A stretch of 64,000 nucleotides of DNA from an uncultured Eubacteriales bacterium. Lineage in GTDB: Bacteria > Bacillota > Clostridia > Christensenellales > Aristaeellaceae. Every line of letters starts with the position of its first letter. Position 1 is the first letter of the stretch. Made by a program: the position numbers and the translations under genes. Below the pieces are notes generated by a model. It had not been told where the DNA came from, did not search any database, and worked only from the letters and a program-made list of their open reading frames with translations. The stretch lies in NCBI GenBank assembly GCA_902793605.1, contig CADBEB010000005.1, positions 42,014 through 106,013 on the forward strand, written 5' to 3'. Of the stretch, positions 51,599 through 59,029 are shown piece after piece.

Positions 51599-52437
51599 AA
51601 CATTTCATCGCAGTCCTGCTTAGCCTCATGCTCTGCCTTTCTCCCATGCTGCCGGTGAAGGGGGACACTGCAGAAACTGTCCTTTCGCTTCTGGCTGTCA
51701 ATGTCCGCAAGGCGGACGCGCTGCTGCTGCGCAGCGGAGAAAGCGCTTACCTCATTGATACAGGGACGGAAGAGAGCTATGGTAAACTTTATTCTGTCCT
51801 GAAGCGGGAGGGGATCGACCGGCTGACCGGGGTGATCATCACCCACACGGACAAGGATCACGCCGGGGGCATCGCACAGCTGGTCGACTCGGACATTGAG
51901 ATCGAAAACGTATACGCCTCCGCGTACTATAATAAAAAAAAGGAATCAAAGCACCCTGCCGTGAAGGCCCTGAAGGGTACCGGCCGGTCTGTGGTCTTCC
52001 TGGCCTCCGGTGACGAGCTGCCCCTGGACGGCGGCAGCCTGAAGGTGCTCGGCCCGCTGGAAAAGGACGGGGAAAAGGAAAATAACAACTCCCTCGTGCT
52101 CCTGGCGGAAGGCGGCGGCGGGTCGATGCTGCTGGCCGGGGATATGGAGTTCCCGGAGGAAGACTCCCTGCTGAAGGCAGGCCTTATCCCCCATGCGGAC
52201 GTACTGAAGGTCGGGAACCACGGGGAGGACGACGCAACCAGCAATGCCCTGATCGCGGCGATCCGTCCCTCCCTGGCCGTGATCTCCACCAACACGGATG
52301 ATGAACCGGATACACCGTCCCCGAGGGTCCTGAGGCTGCTTGCCAGCTGGGATATTCCGGTGCTGGTCACCCAGGATACGGAGAACGGTGTGCTGGTCAT
52401 GATCTCCGGCGGCCGGATCACCACAGAAATGAAATAA
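51595..52437 (+). CDS. Secreted ComEC-like metallo-beta-lactamase-fold hydrolase
   Basis: The 280-residue protein has a signal peptide (about 1-24, MKHFIAVLLSLMLCLSPMLP) and then a metallo-beta-lactamase fold of the type found at the C-terminus of ComEC: SAYLIDTGTEESYGKLYSVL, the metal motif THTDKDHAGG near residue 86, LLAGDMEFPEED and VGNHGEDDATSNALI. It lacks the ComEC membrane domain, so it is a stand-alone extracytoplasmic enzyme. Related proteins are nucleases or phosphodiesterases, but the substrate is not known. GGAGGTACGAA precedes the ATG. Confidence 0.88.
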   Translation: MKHFIAVLLSLMLCLSPMLPVKGDTAETVLSLLAVNVRKADALLLRSGESAYLIDTGTEESYGKLYSVLKREGIDRLTGVIITHTDKDHAGGIAQLVDSDIEIENVYASAYYNKKKESKHPAVKALKGTGRSVVFLASGDELPLDGGSLKVLGPLEKDGEKENNNSLVLLAEGGGGSMLLAGDMEFPEEDSLLKAGLIPHADVLKVGNHGEDDATSNALIAAIRPSLAVISTNTDDEPDTPSPRVLRLLASWDIPVLVTQDTENGVLVMISGGRITTEMK

Positions 52438-52459
52438 GCTCCCGGGTGGGAGCTTTTTT
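52437..52459. terminator. Terminator between the ComEC-like gene and rnpB
   Basis: AGCTCCC-GGGT-GGGAGCT is followed by six T on the plus strand. On the minus strand the same hairpin lies just beyond the 3' end of rnpB and could help end that transcript. Confidence 0.8.
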
Positions 52460-52468
52460 CAGTGGAAT

Positions 52469-52811
52469 ACGTGCGAGCGTGACCATAAGCCGGGTTCTGT
52501 ATTGGACGGTCATCTATCCAGGCCGCGCGTTACCGCGCGGCTCAAGCGATTACGGAGGACGCGGCGGGCCGCCGGCTTGCCTCCATTGCATCTTGCACCG
52601 GGTGGGGTTTACAGCGCACTCCGGTCTCCCGGAGCGCGGGTGAGCTCTTACCTCGCCTTTCCATCCTTACCGCCCCGAAGGACGGCGGTTTATTTCTGTT
52701 GCACTTTCCCTGGAGTCGCCTCCGCCGGCCGTTAGCCGGCACCCTTGCCCTGCGGTGCCCGGACTTTCCTCATGCCCGAAGGCCTGCGGCCGTCTGTTCA
52801 CCTCGCACGTC
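52469..52811 (-). ncRNA. rnpB: RNase P RNA, bacterial class A
   Basis: On the minus strand the conserved 5' element GAGGAAAGTCCGGGC is at 52758-52772 and the 3' element ACAGAACCCGGCTTAT at 52486-52501. The ends pair as CGTGCGAG/CTCGCACG (P1, 52802-52809 with 52470-52477). Other class A elements, such as GGTAAGAGCTCACC, are also visible. The RNA matures the 5' ends of tRNAs, including the seven encoded on the other side of the promoter. Ends are set from P1 and may be off by a few bases. Confidence 0.95.
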
Positions 52812-52815
52812 CGAT

Positions 52816-52844
52816 AGCATATGCTTTTCAGGGACTTTTGTCAA
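52816..52844 (-). promoter_or_regulatory. Promoter of rnpB
   Basis: On the minus strand TTGACA and TATGCT are separated by 17 bases, a few bases before the RNA start. It is divergent from the tRNA promoter. Confidence 0.85.
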
Positions 52845-52866
52845 CGCCGGGGAAGGAAAAAACCGG

Positions 52867-52895
52867 TTGACATGCCCTTTTACCGGTGATATAAT
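52867..52895 (+). promoter_or_regulatory. Promoter of the tRNA array
   Basis: TTGACA and TATAAT are separated by 17 bases, a perfect consensus promoter about 75 bases upstream of the first tRNA. Confidence 0.9.
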
Positions 52896-52969
52896 TTCTA
52901 TCTGTCAGCGGAAAGCCAAGCTTTCCTCTGGAAGCGCCAAAGTACTCGGGGAAAGCCGTCCTGCGGCAT

Positions 52970-53046
52970 GCGCCTGTAGCTCAGTTGGATAGAGCAACGG
53001 CCTTCTAAGCCGTGGGCCGGGGGTTCGAGTCCCTCCAGGCGCGCCA
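52970..53046 (+). tRNA. tRNA-Arg (anticodon UCU)
   Basis: A cloverleaf with acceptor GCGCCTG/CAGGCGC, anticodon loop CTTCTAA between ACGGC and GCCGT, and T-loop GTTCGAGTC. The 3' CCA is encoded. It reads AGA/AGG codons. Confidence 0.95.
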
Positions 53047-53052
53047 TTATAT

Positions 53053-53130
53053 GGTGGGTATAGCGTAGTTGGTTAACGCGTCAGATTGTGGCTCTGAAGA
53101 CCGTGGGTTCGAGTCCCACTACTCACCCCA
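53053..53130 (+). tRNA. tRNA-His (anticodon GUG)
   Basis: Acceptor GTGGGTA/TACTCAC with the extra G(-1) opposite C73 typical of tRNA-His. The anticodon GTG lies in ATTGTGG. The 3' CCA is encoded. It is a substrate for queuosine modification by the pathway including QueH. Confidence 0.95.
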
Positions 53131-53171
53131 TTTTCCTCGGCTTCGGCGTCAAGCTGGCAGATTACCTACGT

Positions 53172-53243
53172 TGGGGTGTAGCCAAGTGGTAAGGCACGGG
53201 ACTTTGACTCCCGCATTCGTAGGTTCGAGCCCTGCCACCCCAG
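53172..53243 (+). tRNA. tRNA-Gln (anticodon UUG)
   Basis: Acceptor TGGGGTG/CACCCCA with discriminator G. The anticodon loop is CTTTGAC between CGGGA and TCCCG. The 3' CCA is not encoded. Confidence 0.94.
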
Positions 53244-53250
53244 CTTCTAT

Positions 53251-53323
53251 GACCCATTAGCTCAGTTGGCAGAGCACTTGACTTTTAATCAAGGTGTCTG
53301 GAGTTCGAATCTCCAATGGGTCA
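53251..53323 (+). tRNA. tRNA-Lys (anticodon UUU)
   Basis: Acceptor GACCCAT/ATGGGTC with discriminator A. The anticodon loop is CTTTTAA between CTTGA and TCAAG. The 3' CCA is not encoded. Confidence 0.95.
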
Positions 53324-53352
53324 CTTTCCCCTGTTTTCGCCGGGTCTGTTCT

Positions 53353-53433
53353 GCGGGCGTGGCGGAATGGCAGACGCGCCAGACTTAGGATCTGGTGCCG
53401 AGAGGCGTAAGAGTTCGAGTCTCTTCGTCCGCA
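53353..53433 (+). tRNA. tRNA-Leu (anticodon UAG)
   Basis: Acceptor GCGGGCG/CGTCCGC, anticodon loop CTTAGGA between CAGA and TCTG, and a long variable arm as in class II tRNAs. The 3' CCA is not encoded. Confidence 0.95.
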
Positions 53434-53452
53434 CGATTCCCGGTTTCCTTAT

Positions 53453-53528
53453 GCGGTAGTAGCTCAGTTGGTAGAGTGCCACCTTGCCAAGGTGGATGTC
53501 GCGGGTCCGAGTCCCGTCTACCGCTCCA
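53453..53528 (+). tRNA. tRNA-Gly (anticodon GCC)
   Basis: Acceptor GCGGTAG/CTACCGC, anticodon loop TTGCCAA between CCACC and GGTGG. The 3' CCA is encoded. The T-loop reads GGTCCGAGTC instead of GTTCGA, a small deviation. Confidence 0.95.
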
Positions 53529-53532
53529 ATTT

Positions 53533-53603
<71 letters not shown>

Positions 53604-53620
53604 CTTTTTTATTCCTTTCA

Positions 53621-53654
53621 GGCTCTGCGCGGACAGCAGGGCCGTTCTTGTTTT
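53621..53654 (+). terminator. Terminator of the tRNA array
   Basis: GGCTCTGC pairs with GCAGGGCC across a seven-base loop and is followed by GTTCTTGTTTT. Confidence 0.65.
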
Positions 53655-53726
53655 GCCCGGGAAAGGACAAAACAGAGAACAAAGAAAGAACAAAAATGAC
53701 ATCAATACACTGCGCATTTCCGGATA

Positions 53727-53760
53727 TGTAACCACCCATATAACCGGAATATGGTAAAAT
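53727..53760 (+). promoter_or_regulatory. Activator-type promoter of the first Glu-Pro repeat protein
   Basis: The -10 box TAAAAT (53755-53760) has no -35 box at the right distance. Instead, two direct repeats, TGTAACC (53727) and TATAACCGG (53739), stand 12 bases apart and end seven bases before the -10. The same arrangement recurs at 56170-56204. Such repeats replacing the -35 box are characteristic of SARP-activated promoters; the SARP-like regulator is encoded next door. Confidence 0.6.
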
Positions 53761-53823
53761 AGTATTGCAATCAGGGGAGTGAATCCCCGCTGCAGGAAGA
53801 CCGGAAGGAGGGGACGGCCCCAT

Positions 53824-54618
53824 ATGAATAAACACTTGAAGCTGACGAGACTGGCAGCATTCCTCATTGTTCTGGCAATGCTGGTCTGTTCGTTCCCTGC
53901 GGTATATAGCGAGGAACAGGAAGTAACCGAGGAGGTCCCGACGGAAGTTACAGAAGTAACTGAAACGGAACCTGAAACGGCTCCTGCTCCGGATCCCGAA
54001 CCCGCTCCGGAACCTGAACCGGAACCCGCTCCGGAACCTGAACCGGAACCCGCTCCGGAACCTGAACCCGCTCCGGAACCTGAACCCGCTCCGGAACCTG
54101 AACCGGAACCCGAACCTGCTCCGGAACCCGAACCGGAACCCGAACCGGTGAACACCGTGGTGACCGAGCTGGCCCGTGACGAAGACGTTCAGATCGAGGA
54201 ACAGGTCGCGATCGATGATGACGACGACTGGGAAAGCGATGAGTCGGAAGACTTCGGCGGAGATGACGACCTGGTCGAGTTTGACGAGTGGGATGCCGGC
54301 GCCGTGTCGGAAGACCTGCTCCAGCAGTTCAACAATCCGGACAACTTCGAAAAGGTCGAGTTCACCGGCAGTGCCGATATCCGTCTGGAGAACCAGGACG
54401 AGATGTTCACCAGCGACTGGGATGGCACCGTAACGTTGTCCGCGCAGGTCCGCGAAGCGAGCCTGAGTTACCGCCTGGTATGGGAAGCGAACGATCATGA
54501 CGACCGCGGCTGGTTCACCGTCGGAAGCGGCAATGAATACAGTTACACCATGACCCGTGAGATCGCGGAGCGTGAAGCCAATCGTGAGTACCGTGTCGTG
54601 ATGTTCACTGTAGACTGA
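53824..54618 (+). CDS. Secreted Glu-Pro repeat protein, paralogue 1
   Basis: The 264-residue protein starts at ATG 53824. It has a signal peptide (about 1-30, ending PAVYSEEQ), an acidic stretch, a [13 protein letters not shown] repeat (about 54-108) that should form a stiff extended stalk, and an acidic segment (about 125-150). The compact C-terminal domain (about 155-264) is beta-rich and Ig-like: [38 protein letters not shown] and YRVVMFTVD. It shares this domain with 56257-56994. No LPxTG motif or C-terminal membrane helix is present, so it is secreted or held non-covalently. Function unknown. Confidence 0.85.
   Translation: MNKHLKLTRLAAFLIVLAMLVCSFPAVYSEEQEVTEEVPTEVTEVTETEPETAPAPDPEPAPEPEPEPAPEPEPEPAPEPEPAPEPEPAPEPEPEPEPAPEPEPEPEPVNTVVTELARDEDVQIEEQVAIDDDDDWESDESEDFGGDDDLVEFDEWDAGAVSEDLLQQFNNPDNFEKVEFTGSADIRLENQDEMFTSDWDGTVTLSAQVREASLSYRLVWEANDHDDRGWFTVGSGNEYSYTMTREIAEREANREYRVVMFTVD
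53982..54149 (+). repeat. Glu-Pro coding repeat
   Basis: About 28 tandem CCN-GAA or GAA-CCN codon pairs, with Ala-Pro variants, encode the stalk of the protein at 53824-54618. The DNA repeats are imperfect but could change length by slippage. Confidence 0.85.
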
Positions 54619-54652
54619 CATTATCTTCTTCTTCATATTCTATCCTCCTTTT

Positions 54653-54692
54653 CCGGCATGTTCCCGCAACGGAACACGCCGGTCCTTTTTTT
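54653..54692 (+). terminator. Terminator after paralogue 1
   Basis: CCGGC-A-TGTTCC pairs with GGAACA-C-GCCGG across a six-base loop, followed by seven to eight T. Confidence 0.85.
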
Positions 54693-54701
54693 GTTATTTC
54701 A

Positions 54702-54840
54702 GTAACTTTTTCCAAATAAATACTTGCAAAACGAGTAAAAGACTGATACACTGTAACCGTAATTAAGAAAAGTAACTTATTTATTACGAGATGTAACAGA
54801 AACGAAATGAAATTGAACCAAACAACGAAGGAAATGTAAC
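54702..54840 (+). promoter_or_regulatory. Leader of the SARP-like gene with five GTAAC boxes
   Basis: A possible promoter is TTGCAA (54724-54729) with TACACT (54747-54752), spacing 17. GTAAC occurs at 54702, 54753, 54772, 54793 and 54836. The gaps of 19, 21 and 43 bases are close to whole helical turns. The box at 54752 is the full TGTAACC seen in the neighbouring surface-protein promoters. This suggests autoregulation. Confidence 0.45.
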
Positions 54841-54855
54841 ACGGGAGGCATATCC

Positions 54856-56088
54856 ATGGCAGATACCATCCGGATCCAGATGATGGATCACTTCCTTATT
54901 TATATTGATGAAAAGAAGACGGATCACCTGGCTGCGAAATCCAAGAAGGGCGCAGCTCTGGTCCAGTATCTGATCCTGAACGAAGGAGAGCCCGTTCCGA
55001 ACCAGAAGCTTCTGGCAGCCCTGTGGGACGAGGAAAAGAGCACAAATCCCGAGAATGCCCTGAAGACCCTGGTCAGCCGCCTGCGCGTGCTGCTCAACCA
55101 GATCGACCCGAGCCTGGGTGCCTGCGTGGTGTCCGACCGCGGCGCCTATCACTGGGAGCGCACGGAAAACATGACCATTGACCTGTATGAGATCGACGCG
55201 ATCTTCAACCGCCTGGCGGAGAACAATGTACCGGTGCCGGAACAGCGGCGCCTGTACAACCAGCTGCTCGAAAAGTACCAGGGCGACCTGCTCCAGCACA
55301 GCGAACAGAACGAATGGGCGCTCGCCAAGGCCACGACCCTGCACAACAAGTACATGGCCGCGATCTATGCCTATATCGAGCTGCTGAAAACCAAGGCCCA
55401 GCACGCAGATATCGTGAGCGTCTGCCGCAGGGCGCTGGATATCGACTCCTTTGACGACCGGCTGCACATGGAACTGATGTCCGCCCTGATCAAGATCAAC
55501 CGGACCGGCGAAGCCATGGTGCAGTACAAGCACGTGGTCCAGCTGAACTACCGCTATCTCGGCGTCCAGCCCAGCGAAGACCTGCAGGAGTTCTACAAAC
55601 AGATCGTTTCCGCCGGCAAGACCCTGGACTTTAACCTGGAATCCATCCGCAACGAACTGCGCGAGAGCGGCGACCGCCGCGGCGCCTTTGTCTGCGAGTA
55701 TGCCGTGTTCAAGGAAATCTTCAACCTGCAGATGCGGAACCTGGAGCGTCTCGGCGCGACCATGTTCCTGGCGATCATCATGGTGTCCCCCTACAATGAC
55801 AAGGAGATTGACTCCATGCGGCAGGACAACATCATGAACGGCCTGCTGGAGATCCTGAAACAGAACCTGCGCAAGGGCGATACGATTACCCGCTTTGCCC
55901 CGACCATCTTTGCGCTCCTGCTGCCGACGGTCAACTACAATACGGGCGGCATGGTGCTCGAACGGATCAAGCGCGTGTTCTACCGCAGATTCCCCAACAG
56001 CAATATCGTGTTCAACTACCGCGTCGGCCCGCTGAGCTCCCAGGGAATGCCCCAGCAGGATTCCGCACTCGAGCCCCGGACAGAGTAA
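54856..56088 (+). CDS. SARP-like regulator: winged helix, BTAD and degenerate GGDEF
   Basis: The 410-residue protein starts after GGGAGG. Residues 1-95 form an OmpR-type winged helix (KKGAALVQYLILNEGEPVPN, ENALKTLVSRLRVLL, GAYHWE). Residues about 105-255 are a bacterial transcriptional activator domain of TPR-like helices (YQGDLLQHSEQNEWALAKAT, RALDIDSFDDRLHMELMSAL, YLGVQPSEDLQEFY). Residues about 275-395 resemble a GGDEF fold with its signature lost: RFAPTIFALLLP stands where RxGGDEFALLLP would be. SARP-type proteins activate promoters by binding direct repeats. The gene lies between the two Glu-Pro repeat paralogues and probably controls them. Confidence 0.88.
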   Translation: MADTIRIQMMDHFLIYIDEKKTDHLAAKSKKGAALVQYLILNEGEPVPNQKLLAALWDEEKSTNPENALKTLVSRLRVLLNQIDPSLGACVVSDRGAYHWERTENMTIDLYEIDAIFNRLAENNVPVPEQRRLYNQLLEKYQGDLLQHSEQNEWALAKATTLHNKYMAAIYAYIELLKTKAQHADIVSVCRRALDIDSFDDRLHMELMSALIKINRTGEAMVQYKHVVQLNYRYLGVQPSEDLQEFYKQIVSAGKTLDFNLESIRNELRESGDRRGAFVCEYAVFKEIFNLQMRNLERLGATMFLAIIMVSPYNDKEIDSMRQDNIMNGLLEILKQNLRKGDTITRFAPTIFALLLPTVNYNTGGMVLERIKRVFYRRFPNSNIVFNYRVGPLSSQGMPQQDSALEPRTE

Positions 56089-56112
56089 GAACGATAAACA
56101 AAAAGAACAGAG

Positions 56113-56138
56113 ATGCCCTGCGAAAGCGGGGTATTTTC
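56113..56138 (+). terminator. Terminator of the SARP-like gene
   Basis: ATGCCCTGC-GAAA-GCGGGGTAT forms a nine-pair stem with a GAAA tetraloop, followed by a short T run. Confidence 0.65.
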
Positions 56139-56169
56139 GTCAGATAAAAACATTCGTTCTGTTTTGTTA

Positions 56170-56204
56170 TGTAACCGAATATATGACCGGTTCTGTGCTA
56201 TAAT
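56170..56204 (+). promoter_or_regulatory. Activator-type promoter of the second Glu-Pro repeat protein
   Basis: A perfect -10 box, TATAAT (56199-56204), has no -35 box. TGTAACC (56170) and TATGACCGG (56182) lie 12 bases apart, ending eight bases before the -10, as at 53727-53760. Confidence 0.6.
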
Positions 56205-56256
56205 ATCCACGTAATCTGAAGGGACGCCGAGGCCACGTGAAAGGAGGGGACGGGCT

Positions 56257-56994
56257 GTGCGTAAGGATTGTAAAGGAATGAAGCTGCTGGCCGGGTTGCT
56301 TGCTCTGGCTGTACTGCTGTGTTCGTTCCCTGCTGTATATGCAGAAGAGGAAATCATCGAAATCACCCCGGAAGAAGTAACTGTCGAGACGGAGAACGTT
56401 CCCGCAGAGGTAACTGAACCGGAACCCGAACCCGAACCTGAACCTGTTCCGGAACCGGAACCCATTGCGGAACCTGAACCTGAACCTGAACCTGAACCGG
56501 AACCTGAACCGGAACCTGAACCGGAACCCGAGCACGAACCGGAACCCATGGTGATCGAGGTTGAGCCCGCTTCAGAACCTGAGTTTGTCGAAGTTCCGGA
56601 GGAAGAGACTGAACCGGATCCCGAATTGGAAGCAGCAGAAGAAGCTGACGAAGAAGAGTCTGAGGACGAGTTTTTCGAATTCGATGAAGACGACGCCGGT
56701 ACCGTGTCAGACGAACTGCTGGACCAGTTCAACAATCCTGAGACCTATGATATGGTCGAGTTCAGCGGTACCGCAGACATTGTCCTGAAGGACGATGAGA
56801 TCTACTATGACCGGGATGTAACCTTGGTCGCCAAGGTCAGCGGGGTGGAAATGAGCTACCGCCTGGTCTGGGAAGCCAACGACGGCGATGAGCGCGGCTG
56901 GTATACCATTGCGAGCGGTCCCGACTACACCTTTACCGTGACCCGCGATATCGTGGACCGTGAATACCGTGTGGTCCTCTTCGCGGTTGACTGA
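56257..56994 (+). CDS. Secreted Glu-Pro repeat protein, paralogue 2
   Basis: The 245-residue protein starts at GTG 56257 after AAAGGAGGGG. It has a signal peptide (about 1-30, ending PAVYAEEE), an EPEPEPEP repeat (about 54-97), a strongly acidic stretch (about 115-145) and the same C-terminal Ig-like domain as paralogue 1: [41 protein letters not shown] and [11 protein letters not shown]. The signal peptides also match (LLCSFPAVY / LVCSFPAVY). It is a duplicated, divergently evolving surface or secreted protein. No sorting motif is visible. Function unknown. Confidence 0.85.
   Translation: MRKDCKGMKLLAGLLALAVLLCSFPAVYAEEEIIEITPEEVTVETENVPAEVTEPEPEPEPEPVPEPEPIAEPEPEPEPEPEPEPEPEPEPEHEPEPMVIEVEPASEPEFVEVPEEETEPDPELEAAEEADEEESEDEFFEFDEDDAGTVSDELLDQFNNPETYDMVEFSGTADIVLKDDEIYYDRDVTLVAKVSGVEMSYRLVWEANDGDERGWYTIASGPDYTFTVTRDIVDREYRVVLFAVD
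56415..56547 (+). repeat. Glu-Pro coding repeat
   Basis: About 20 tandem GAA-CCN codon pairs encode the stalk of paralogue 2. The DNA runs of GAACCTGAACCG are nearly exact and could vary by slippage. Confidence 0.85.
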
Positions 56995-57011
56995 TCCAAT
57001 CAACCATCAAG

Positions 57012-57034
57012 GCACTGCTTCGGCAGTGCTTTTT
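57012..57034 (+). terminator. Terminator after paralogue 2
   Basis: GCACTGC-TTCG-GCAGTGC, with a UUCG tetraloop, is followed by five T. Confidence 0.9.
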
Positions 57035-57161
57035 GCGTCTTCCGTGGATGAAGAAGGTGGCGTTAGATGCCTGTTTTGGAACATGCAAAGACGGGTAACT
57101 GTTAACGCGGTTGGAAAGTAACTAAACCCCTGAAAAAAGAATTAAAAAACGCGCAAAAGTA

Positions 57162-57255
57162 TTGAAAGCAAAACGTTTTCGTGGTATTATGAACTGAATA
57201 AGTAGCCGGATGACTGCTTGCATACAATGTAACAATTTATAAAAATCATGTAACC
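57162..57255 (+). promoter_or_regulatory. Promoter and TGTAAC boxes of the Glu-rich protein gene
   Basis: TTGAAA (57162-57167) and TATTAT (57185-57190) are separated by 17 bases. Two TGTAAC boxes (57228 and 57249, 21 bases apart) lie in the leader, and further TAAC boxes lie upstream at 57096, 57103 and 57119. They resemble the boxes before the SARP-like gene, but not the spacing of the paralogue promoters. The rest of 56995-57300 holds only the preceding terminator. Confidence 0.5.
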
Positions 57256-57300
57256 GATAAAAGAAGACTCGCAGACCCCAAAAAAGAAAGGAACATGACC

Positions 57301-58953
57301 ATGAAGAACCTGCTGAAGAAGACATTTTCCATCCTGATCGTACTGGCAGTTCTGCTGTGCTGCGTTTCCGCGTTCGCAGAAGAAACCGGTGAGACCGAAT
57401 CGGTAAATCTTCCGGTTTTCGAGATCGGGAGAGGAATGAGTGGAACCATTTCGCCGGACTTCGCCACGGAGATCAAGGCCCATGCCGGCAGGAAAGGGCA
57501 GGTTCAGTTCACACTGACGCTGGCGGAGGACTGTGATGTCAGCGTCGCCATTGACGGCGGCGGCGTCCCCCTGATGCGGGCGGATGCGAATTCTCCGGTC
57601 TATACGTTCATCAAGCGGTTTGAGTGGAATGAATATGCCGTCATCTCCATGACCTCCTCCAGGACGACCGGCTACTCGCTCGTCAGCGAGATCCTCCCGG
57701 AGGAACCTGCTCCCGAAGAGAAGGAGGCGGAAAACTCTGTGGAAGAGCAGGTTCCCGCGGAAGAACCTGCACCTGCGGAAGAACCTGCTCCTGCGGAAGA
57801 ACCTGTCCTTGCGGAAGAACCTGCCGCGGAACCCCAGGAAGAAACCCGGGAAGAACAGCAGGTTCCCGAAGTAAACCCTGAAGAGGAAGAGCAGGGAGCC
57901 CCGGCGTTGGAAGAAGAAAAGCAGGAAGAGTCCCTGGAAGAAATTCAGGAGGAAACGCAGGAAGAACCCGCTGAAGAATCCGAAACTCCGACTGTTGAAA
58001 CAGGGACTGAAACCGCCGAAATCGAAAGCGAGCAGGTAACCGGAGAAGAAGACCCGACAAATATGACAGAAGATACAGAAACTGCCGAACAGCCGATAAC
58101 GGAAGAAACCAATCCGGAAGGACAGGCAGAGAACAGTGAAGAAGACCAAATCGAAAACAGCAAAGAAGACCAGACCGAAAACAGCGAAGAAGGGCAGCAG
58201 GAAACAGAAAACACCGAAGGTCCGACAAACAGTATAGAAATCATCATTGCCAAAGTGCTTACCCCGGAAGAATCCTGGAACGGAAAGGTCCGGAACAACA
58301 AGCCGACCATCCTGAAACTTGATGTGGCGCAGACCAGGACGATCCACATGCTCGTCGAAGGCAAAGATGTCTGTTATTCCGTCCAGAAGTCCGACCGCGT
58401 CACCGACGATGCCGGCCAGGTCCTGACAGACACCGAAACCAACCGCAGCATCACGTCCTGGACCGCTGAGGCAGGCTCCTACCTGATCAGCCTCAAAGCC
58501 GGAGAAAGTAGCTTCGCGGCAAGAGTCACTGTCACCTTCATGACTGACGAAGAATTCGAAGCCTGGGAAGCAGAACAGGTGGTGCTAGAAGCTGAGGAGA
58601 AGAACGAGAAAGAAACTGCTCCGGGAAAAACAGAAAAAGAAAATGAAACGGTCTTGGAAGATGAAAACAGACCAGAGTCTGAAAGCGTTCAGGAAAGAGA
58701 TATAACCGTTGATATAACCTGGGATGTGCCTAATCCGGTGGTCGGCGATACGGCACATTTCAAAGCAACACTGGATGGATATGATGGGTTGGATTATTCG
58801 ATCCAGTGGCAGTACAGTCCGGACTGCGAAACCTGGTATGACTTGATCAATGAGACAAATGAGACGATGGATGTTGTCGTTACGGAAGAAAACAATAAGG
58901 TCTACTGGCGGATTCTGGTATATGTCGAGGACGAGCGGGAAAATGATTTCTGA
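57301..58953 (+). CDS. Secreted Glu-rich protein with C-terminal Ig-like domain
   Basis: The 550-residue protein starts at ATG 57301, eight bases after AAAGGA (ATG 57295 is too close). It has a signal peptide (about 1-26, ending SAFAEE), a beta-rich N-terminal domain (about 35-135) and a very long acidic region rich in Glu, Pro, Gln and Thr (about 137-310, with EEPAPAEEPAPAEEP repeats). A second beta-rich domain (about 315-420) and another acidic linker follow. It ends in an Ig-like domain (about 470-545: NPVVGDTAHFKATLDGYDGL, YSIQWQYSPDCETWYDL, YWRILVYVED). The Ig-like end resembles the end domains of the two Glu-Pro paralogues. No sorting signal is visible. Confidence 0.8.
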   Translation: MKNLLKKTFSILIVLAVLLCCVSAFAEETGETESVNLPVFEIGRGMSGTISPDFATEIKAHAGRKGQVQFTLTLAEDCDVSVAIDGGGVPLMRADANSPVYTFIKRFEWNEYAVISMTSSRTTGYSLVSEILPEEPAPEEKEAENSVEEQVPAEEPAPAEEPAPAEEPVLAEEPAAEPQEETREEQQVPEVNPEEEEQGAPALEEEKQEESLEEIQEETQEEPAEESETPTVETGTETAEIESEQVTGEEDPTNMTEDTETAEQPITEETNPEGQAENSEEDQIENSKEDQTENSEEGQQETENTEGPTNSIEIIIAKVLTPEESWNGKVRNNKPTILKLDVAQTRTIHMLVEGKDVCYSVQKSDRVTDDAGQVLTDTETNRSITSWTAEAGSYLISLKAGESSFAARVTVTFMTDEEFEAWEAEQVVLEAEEKNEKETAPGKTEKENETVLEDENRPESESVQERDITVDITWDVPNPVVGDTAHFKATLDGYDGLDYSIQWQYSPDCETWYDLINETNETMDVVVTEENNKVYWRILVYVEDERENDF

Positions 58954-59029
58954 CTGCCATACTCTATCCGGGTAGCGTTGAAGCAGTTTTATAACGGATC
59001 AAAGGCATGCTGAAAAGAGGAATGAAACA

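Noticed and set aside
52446..52992. Several short frames on both strands
   Set aside because: They fall inside the RNase P RNA gene and the tRNA promoter region.
53982..54149. Tandem DNA repeats that could be taken for a CRISPR array
   Set aside because: They are 6-12 base codon repeats encoding Glu-Pro stalks in frame, without unique spacers.
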